A DNA stretch of 10,242 nucleotides from Phycisphaerae bacterium (GTDB taxonomy: Bacteria; Planctomycetota; Phycisphaerae; UBA1845): contig JAJDDU010000240.1 in the NCBI GenBank assembly GCA_029260155.1, positions 1 through 10,242 on the forward strand, given 5' to 3'. Position numbers and translations under genes: made by a program. Below the pieces are notes generated by a model, which searched no databases, had not been told where the DNA came from, and worked only from the letters and a program-made list of their open reading frames with translations. Numbering within the stretch: position 1 is the first letter of the stretch; each line of letters opens with the position of its first letter. Below are positions 7,068 to 10,242 of the stretch, in pieces.

Positions 7068-7288
7068 AAGGTGTCGACGTGGCCGTCCTCCCCGATGGCG
7101 TTGTGGGCGGTGTGATCTAGTTGTCCGGTAACGGATTCTGCCGGGGCGACTGATTCGAGCAGTGCCACGACCGCCTGGCCTTCGGCTTTTTGCGCATTTT
7201 GCGCGAGGTTCAGCCCGGCGATGCTCGCGTTCTGACGAGCACTCGCCGCCGCCAAACTCGCGCTACCGCCCACGTGTCCCACAGTCAT
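7061..7288 (-). CDS. Small YjfB-like protein (putative motility family)
   Basis: A 75-residue minus-strand protein resembling the YjfB 'putative motility protein' family, whose biochemical role is not established. The core at about residues 11-47 (SLAAASARQN, then GLNLAQNAQKAEGQ, then ALLESV) has the family's alanine-rich helical pattern, and the ending GHVDTFA at 69-75 fits the conserved G-x-x-hydrophobic-D-x-x-A terminus. Family members are usually about 60 residues, so this one is slightly long. The ribosome site AGGAG (complement of 7297-7301) is eight bases from the ATG. It is the only clear minus-strand gene in the window and runs convergent to the cytochrome. The antisense frame 6876-7115 has a lipobox-like LVAC but no ribosome site and was set aside. 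Its stop lies in a 12-bp hairpin. Family assignment is by eye and fairly likely. Confidence 0.6.
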   Translation of the reverse strand: MTVGHVGGSASLAAASARQNASIAGLNLAQNAQKAEGQAVVALLESVAPAESVTGQLDHTAHNAIGEDGHVDTFA

Positions 7289-7664
7289 AATCGTGACTCC
7301 TGTTGGGTTCTGGCTCGCCGCTGTAAATGGTGTATACGCCGAGCACTCATTGGAGAGTTACCCCGCACTGCGTGTTCATCGGTTGAGAGAGGGCGTGAGG
7401 TTGGTTCGAGCGACGTGGCGATAACATCGCTCGTTGATCCGTCGGTGTGCCGTGGTTATGGGCTCGGGGACCGAAGGAGAGTTGCGGGGATACACACTCC
7501 TGCACGAGTTTCCATCTGGTGGCTGTCGGGCGATTTTGCGTGAAGTTGTCGGATCGGTGGGTATTGTAGTTTGACCGCAAGTTTTGTAGCGGTGGGGCGT
7601 TTAACTTCCCGGGTGAGGCGAATTGGGAATCTGGGCTGATGATGATACGAGGGCGGGGGTCTTG
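7289..7664. other. Divergent intergenic region between the YjfB-like and sigma genes
   Basis: About 375 bases that should hold promoters for both genes. A 7-bp inverted repeat (CGAGCGA 7407-7413, TCGCTCG 7427-7433) overlaps an alternative 5-bp hairpin (GCGAT 7418-7422, ATCGC 7426-7430), so the two pairings exclude each other. TTGTAG occurs at 7564-7569 and again 20 bases later at 7584-7589. CCGCAAGTTT at 7575-7584 recurs at 8235-8244. TTGACC at 7571-7576 could be a -35 element, but no good -10 hexamer follows at the right distance. A 38-codon frame (7458-7574, ATG) is open but has no ribosome site. No gene is called. Confidence 0.4.
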
Positions 7665-8273
7665 ATGCCGCGGTCTGAAGACCAGGAACTGTTGCTGCGA
7701 GCAGGAAAGGGCGATCGAGGAGCGTTCGGGCTGCTGGTTGAACGGCATCATGAGGCTGTCGTGCGATTCTGCTATCGGTTTCTGGGGCGTGTTGGCTGCG
7801 ACGCGGCGGAGGACTTGGCGCAGGACGTTTTTCTCAGCGCATTTAAGGCTGCTCCGTACTATCAACCGCAGGCTGCGGTTCGCACTTGGCTGTTTCGGCT
7901 GGCCACGAATGCGTGTTTGAATCAGCGGCGGAAATGGCGGGTGCGTCGAGTGATCGGGCTCGGTGGGAGCGAGCGGATGGAGGATGTTGCGATGGATGAT
8001 TCGGGAGCGGATGCGTCGGCTTTGCGGAATGAGAAGGGGGCTTCGGTTCGGGCGGCTGTCGGCGGTCTTCCGGGAGGGCAGCGGGCGGCGATCGTTCTGC
8101 GTCATTACCACGATTTTTCGTACACGGAGATAGCGGACGTTCTGGACACGTCGGTGTCAGCCGTGGAATCGCTTCTTTTTCGGGCGCGACGCAAGCTGCG
8201 AAGTCAGCTTCCAGCATTTGAAATCGGGAATTCGCCGCAAGTTTCGGCGGACTTGCGTGCTGAACCTTTCTGA
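7665..8273 (+). CDS. ECF-type RNA polymerase sigma factor
   Basis: A 202-residue sigma-70 family factor of the extracytoplasmic-function type, directing RNA polymerase to a specific promoter set. Region 2 spans about residues 24-92, with AEDLAQDVFLSAF (48-60) and TWLFRLATNACLN (74-86). Region 4 spans about 127-178, with a helix-turn-helix around YTEIADVLDTSVSAVESLLFR (153-173). There is no region 1 or 3, as expected for ECF factors. The start at ATG 7665 follows GGGGG at 7655-7659; an in-frame TTG at 7623, with GAGG at 7615-7618, would add 14 residues and cannot be excluded. The anti-sigma gene starts 19 bases after the stop. Sigma factors of this kind usually activate their own operon, but no clear autoregulated promoter could be fixed. 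Confidence 0.9.
   Translation: MPRSEDQELLLRAGKGDRGAFGLLVERHHEAVVRFCYRFLGRVGCDAAEDLAQDVFLSAFKAAPYYQPQAAVRTWLFRLATNACLNQRRKWRVRRVIGLGGSERMEDVAMDDSGADASALRNEKGASVRAAVGGLPGGQRAAIVLRHYHDFSYTEIADVLDTSVSAVESLLFRARRKLRSQLPAFEIGNSPQVSADLRAEPF
8236..8257 (+). repeat. Inverted repeat at the end of the sigma gene
   Basis: CGCAAGT (8236-8242) and ACTTGCG (8251-8257) can pair around an eight-base loop just before the sigma stop codon and the anti-sigma start. The left arm is part of a 10-base sequence also found upstream of the sigma gene. It could attenuate or set the sigma to anti-sigma ratio, but no T run follows and it may be incidental. Confidence 0.3.
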
Positions 8274-8292
8274 CGCACGAGGGATGTTTGGT

Positions 8293-8754
8293 ATGAGATG
8301 TCGGAAGGCACAGAAATTGATCGCGGTCCGGGTTGACCGGGCGTTGAGCGAGACGCTTGAAGAGCAGGTGACGCGGCACTTGGCTGATTGCCGGGCTTGT
8401 GGCGACGTTTCCGCTCAGACGGGACGTCTCGGTCGGGAGCTTGATACGTATTCGACTCCGCCGATTCGTGGGGGCTTTACCGAACGGCTGATGTCGCGTT
8501 TGGATGAGCCGCGGGTGGCGGTGACTGTCTCGCCGTGGTGGGCGGCGGTTCTGCGACCTGCTCCGGTTGTTTTGGGTGCGGCTGCGTTCGCGTGTGGGGT
8601 GGTTGTCCCGCTGCTCGGCAATGGGGGATCACAGATTGCGGTTCCTTTGGGTCGGGAAGTAGCGGGCGGTTCGGCGGGGCAGCTGGCGAGTGCGCTGGCC
8701 GAGGATTCGGTCGAGGCGCGTTTGCTCGAGCTGTTGCCGTCGGTGGAGGAGTAG
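8293..8754 (+). CDS. Membrane anti-sigma factor with zinc-finger (HxxxCxxC) domain
   Basis: A 153-residue protein with the layout of a zinc-binding anti-sigma factor. The N-terminal cytoplasmic domain has Cys3 and the H-x3-C-x2-C motif (H29, C33, C36) within HLADCRAC, the zf-HC2/ZAS pattern that clamps ECF sigma factors. One transmembrane helix lies at about 88-108 (from PAPVVLG to VVVPLLG), leaving a short outer tail of about 45 residues ending in an acidic helix. The start at ATG 8293 is preferred because GAGGG (8279-8283) is nine bases upstream; ATG 8284 abuts that site. It follows the sigma gene by 19 bases and precedes the metal-sensor gene by three, so the three are almost certainly one transcript. 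It should hold the sigma factor inactive at the membrane until a signal arrives; the release mechanism is not visible. Confidence 0.85.
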   Translation: MRCRKAQKLIAVRVDRALSETLEEQVTRHLADCRACGDVSAQTGRLGRELDTYSTPPIRGGFTERLMSRLDEPRVAVTVSPWWAAVLRPAPVVLGAAAFACGVVVPLLGNGGSQIAVPLGREVAGGSAGQLASALAEDSVEARLLELLPSVEE

Positions 8755-8757
8755 CGG

Positions 8758-9312
8758 ATGTTGTCTGGACGAGTTAATTCGCACGTGCTGTGGTTGGTGT
8801 TGGTCGTTTCCCTGTGCTTTAACGCGGGGGTTGGGGCGACGTTTGGCGTTCGTGGTTACCGGCGGTTTGTCGGGCCGCATGAGTCGCCGCATCACAACGG
8901 GCGATTCGGCTTTGTGGAGGATCTTGATCTGACCGCCGACCAGGCGGAGCAGATGGAGTCCGCCAAGGGTGAAATGACTTCGCGACATCGCGAATTGCGA
9001 CGTGAGATCGGTACCGAGCACGCGAAACTGGCTGAGCTGATGTCGTCTCCCGAGCTCGACCATGCGGCGATCGACGCGCAGCTAGCGGCAATCGGCGGAC
9101 TTCGGTCGGCCGCACAGAAACAGCTGGTTGACCACTTTTTGGATATTAAGGAACGGGTGCTCCAGCCTGAGCAACGGCAGGTCTTCGACGAACACATTCG
9201 GAATGTTTTTTCTCGGGGCGGTCGCGGACTCAAAGGGCTGCGCGGGGGTGCGGAGCGATCGCGCCGTCACGGAGGGCGAGCGCGCACGCAGTCTGGCGAC
9301 TGCGATAACTAG
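8758..9312 (+). CDS. Periplasmic heavy-metal sensor, CnrX/Spy-like
   Basis: A 184-residue membrane-anchored extracytoplasmic protein. An uncleaved signal or anchor helix at about 10-32 is followed by a histidine cluster (H41, H45, H46 in PHESPHH) and a helical-hairpin domain (about 54-150) containing DLTADQAEQM (57-66) and LQPEQRQVFD (135-144). This matches the Metal_resist/CnrX-Spy fold, which binds metal ions or unfolded protein. Further possible ligands are H77, H88, H102, H126 and several Met. The C-terminal 30 residues are Gly/Arg-rich. The ribosome site GGAGGAG (8745-8751) lies inside the end of the anti-sigma gene. In Cupriavidus, CnrX, CnrY and CnrH form a nickel/cobalt sensor, anti-sigma and sigma unit, and the same trio is present here. 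The ligand is unknown; a Spy-like chaperone role is the alternative. Confidence 0.75.
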   Translation: MLSGRVNSHVLWLVLVVSLCFNAGVGATFGVRGYRRFVGPHESPHHNGRFGFVEDLDLTADQAEQMESAKGEMTSRHRELRREIGTEHAKLAELMSSPELDHAAIDAQLAAIGGLRSAAQKQLVDHFLDIKERVLQPEQRQVFDEHIRNVFSRGGRGLKGLRGGAERSRRHGGRARTQSGDCDN

Positions 9313-9344
9313 AGTTACTAGAACCACAATCAGGAGTTTTTGAG

Positions 9345-10070
9345 ATGAAAGTGTACCGGTATTTGACGTTGTCGACGGCGCTGCTGTTGGCGCCGGCGGT
9401 GTCGCATCACGCCATGGCTGAGGACACCGACAGCACGGAGGCGTTTCAGGTTCGCCAGGCGGCGTTGCTTGAGATGTTCGCTGATGAGGGAATCGATGCG
9501 AATGAAGACGGTGCGTTGTCGCGGCGGGAGATTGGTGCCTTTTTCGGCGTGGAGGGTCGTAAAGCGGGTGCGCGAGGTCGTGGCCATGGCATGCACAAGG
9601 GGCGTGGGAAACCGGGCATGATGCGTGGGCATGGTCCGCATGGTGACTCTGTTGGCGGCATTCTGCGTCATATGGAGCGTCTCGATGCGGAAACAGCGCC
9701 TGCGCGTTTCCCGTTGGAGCGGCATCTGGAGGCCGATGTTGACGGTGACGGTGTGCTCAGTGACGCCGAGTGGAGTGCGTTTGCGGTTGTGGCGCGCGAG
9801 CGCTTTCTCGGAGAACTGTTGAACGTCGCGCCGGAGGCCGATGCCAACGAGGACGGGGCGATCGATGAGGCGGAGTTGTTGCAATTGCGATCGGACCACG
9901 CTGAGCGCGTTCGGGCGCACGTGATTGAGCGTCGTCCGGAGGCTGACATTGATGGTGACGGTGTGCTTTCGGATGAGGAATGGGCGTCGGTCAAGGGGAG
10001 CCACCCCAAGGGTGTGGGTTGCGGTAAGCACCGAGGCGGTGGCCATGGCGGTGGCTGCGGCAAGCGTTAG
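9345..10070 (+). CDS. Secreted His/Gly-rich protein with four EF-hands
   Basis: A 241-residue exported protein with a signal peptide (about residues 1-25, cleavage after AMA). It has four complete 12-residue EF-hand loops, each with Asp at position 1 and Glu at position 12: 51-62, 131-142, 166-177 and 201-212. Loops two to four are spaced exactly 35 residues apart. Between loops one and two lies a Gly/His/Met/Arg-rich segment (about 76-100), and the C-terminus carries two Cys and two His in a Gly-rich tail (C226, H229, H234, C238). Calcium binding outside the membrane is expected; the His/Cys segments suggest a second, transition-metal site. AGGAG (9332-9336) is eight bases from the ATG. It follows the metal-sensor gene by 32 bases and is the last gene before a strong terminator, so it is probably part of the sigma operon. 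Confidence 0.8.
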   Translation: MKVYRYLTLSTALLLAPAVSHHAMAEDTDSTEAFQVRQAALLEMFADEGIDANEDGALSRREIGAFFGVEGRKAGARGRGHGMHKGRGKPGMMRGHGPHGDSVGGILRHMERLDAETAPARFPLERHLEADVDGDGVLSDAEWSAFAVVARERFLGELLNVAPEADANEDGAIDEAELLQLRSDHAERVRAHVIERRPEADIDGDGVLSDEEWASVKGSHPKGVGCGKHRGGGHGGGCGKR

Positions 10071-10079
10071 TTTGTGATC

Positions 10080-10123
10080 GCGCTTTCCCGCCGCCGTCGT
10101 GGCGGCGGGGAAGCGCATTTTTT
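10080..10123 (+). terminator. Strong intrinsic terminator after the sigma operon
   Basis: GCGCTTTCCCGCCGCC (10080-10095) pairs with GGCGGCGGGGAAGCGC (10101-10116), a 16-bp stem with one G-U pair and the loop GTCGT. ATTTTTT follows at 10117-10123. It begins ten bases after the EF-hand stop and marks the end of the sigma-to-EF-hand transcription unit. Confidence 0.9.
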
Positions 10124-10146
10124 GTGGCTCGTTGGAGGCAATCGTG

Positions 10147-10242
10147 ATGATCGACTTCCGGGATGTTTCGCGCAGGCAATGGGCCATCGGCGCGGGTGTC
10201 GTGTTGGTTTCGGTGGCGGGGGTTTGGGCTGTTGCCGGTGGG
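10147..10242 (+). CDS. N-terminus of a membrane-anchored protein (partial)
   Basis: Only the first 32 codons are present and the frame runs off the right edge. A short polar start (MIDFRDVSRRQW) is followed by a hydrophobic helix from about residue 13 to 31 (AIGAGVVLVSVAGVWAVAG), typical of a signal anchor or single-pass membrane protein. GGAGG (10134-10138) is eight bases before the ATG; a GTG one codon earlier is possible. It lies beyond the terminator, so it probably has its own promoter or depends on read-through. A periplasmic adaptor of a metal efflux pump would fit the context, but the visible residues cannot show this. Confidence 0.5.
   Translation, partial: MIDFRDVSRRQWAIGAGVVLVSVAGVWAVAGG

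Noticed and set aside
6876..7115. Plus-strand frame with a lipobox-like LVAC after a hydrophobic start
   Set aside because: No ribosome site precedes the GTG, the rest of the sequence is unlike a protein family, and it overlaps the better supported minus-strand YjfB-like gene.
9330..10187. Minus-strand frame of 285 codons opposite the EF-hand gene
   Set aside because: It is a shadow running through the terminator; the plus strand carries four canonical EF-hand loops and a signal peptide.

Overview
The window is about 10 kb of GC-rich bacterial chromosome with compact, mostly plus-strand genes and strong Shine-Dalgarno sites. No rRNA, tRNA, CRISPR array or insertion sequence was seen. A planctomycete, or another bacterium with a similar cell plan, is the best guess. 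The reasons are an IPTL-type C-terminal sorting signal on a multiheme cytochrome, an ECF sigma factor with a zinc-finger anti-sigma factor, and secreted EF-hand proteins. This is inference from gene content, not a phylogenetic result.

Layout. (1) 1-404: flank with no recognised gene, although short frames touch the left edge. (2) 405-2353: a two-gene cassette with an ATGA overlap. It encodes an AAA/ABC-type ATPase of the RloA/AbiLi kind and an RloB/AbiLii protein with a TOPRIM-like acidic pattern, and is most likely an anti-phage (AbiL/RloAB type) defence module. (3) 2354-2759: weakly coding spacer. (4) 2760-4520: a 99-residue orphan protein, then a polytopic M50 (site-2-protease-like) membrane metalloprotease 27 bases downstream with an unassigned 110-residue N-terminal domain. 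(5) 4521-5107: long intergenic leader with a plausible sigma-70 promoter and a hairpin. (6) 5108-6859: a secreted pentaheme cytochrome with an N-terminal carboxypeptidase-regulatory-like domain and an IPTL sorting tail. (7) 7061-7288, minus strand: a small YjfB-like protein whose stop codon lies inside a perfect 12-bp hairpin. (8) 7665-10070: a four-gene cluster of ECF sigma factor, membrane anti-sigma factor with an HxxxCxxC zinc motif, CnrX/Spy-like periplasmic metal-sensor protein and a His/Gly-rich secreted four-EF-hand protein, closed by a strong intrinsic terminator. (9) 10147-end: the N-terminus of a membrane-anchored protein running off the window.

Function. The right-hand cluster reads as an envelope metal or stress signalling unit. 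The periplasmic sensor and possibly the EF-hand protein would detect a ligand outside the cytoplasmic membrane, the anti-sigma factor would carry the signal across it, and the released sigma factor would drive transcription, probably including its own operon. The left-hand cassette is a separate defence unit. The central protease and cytochrome have no visible link to either.
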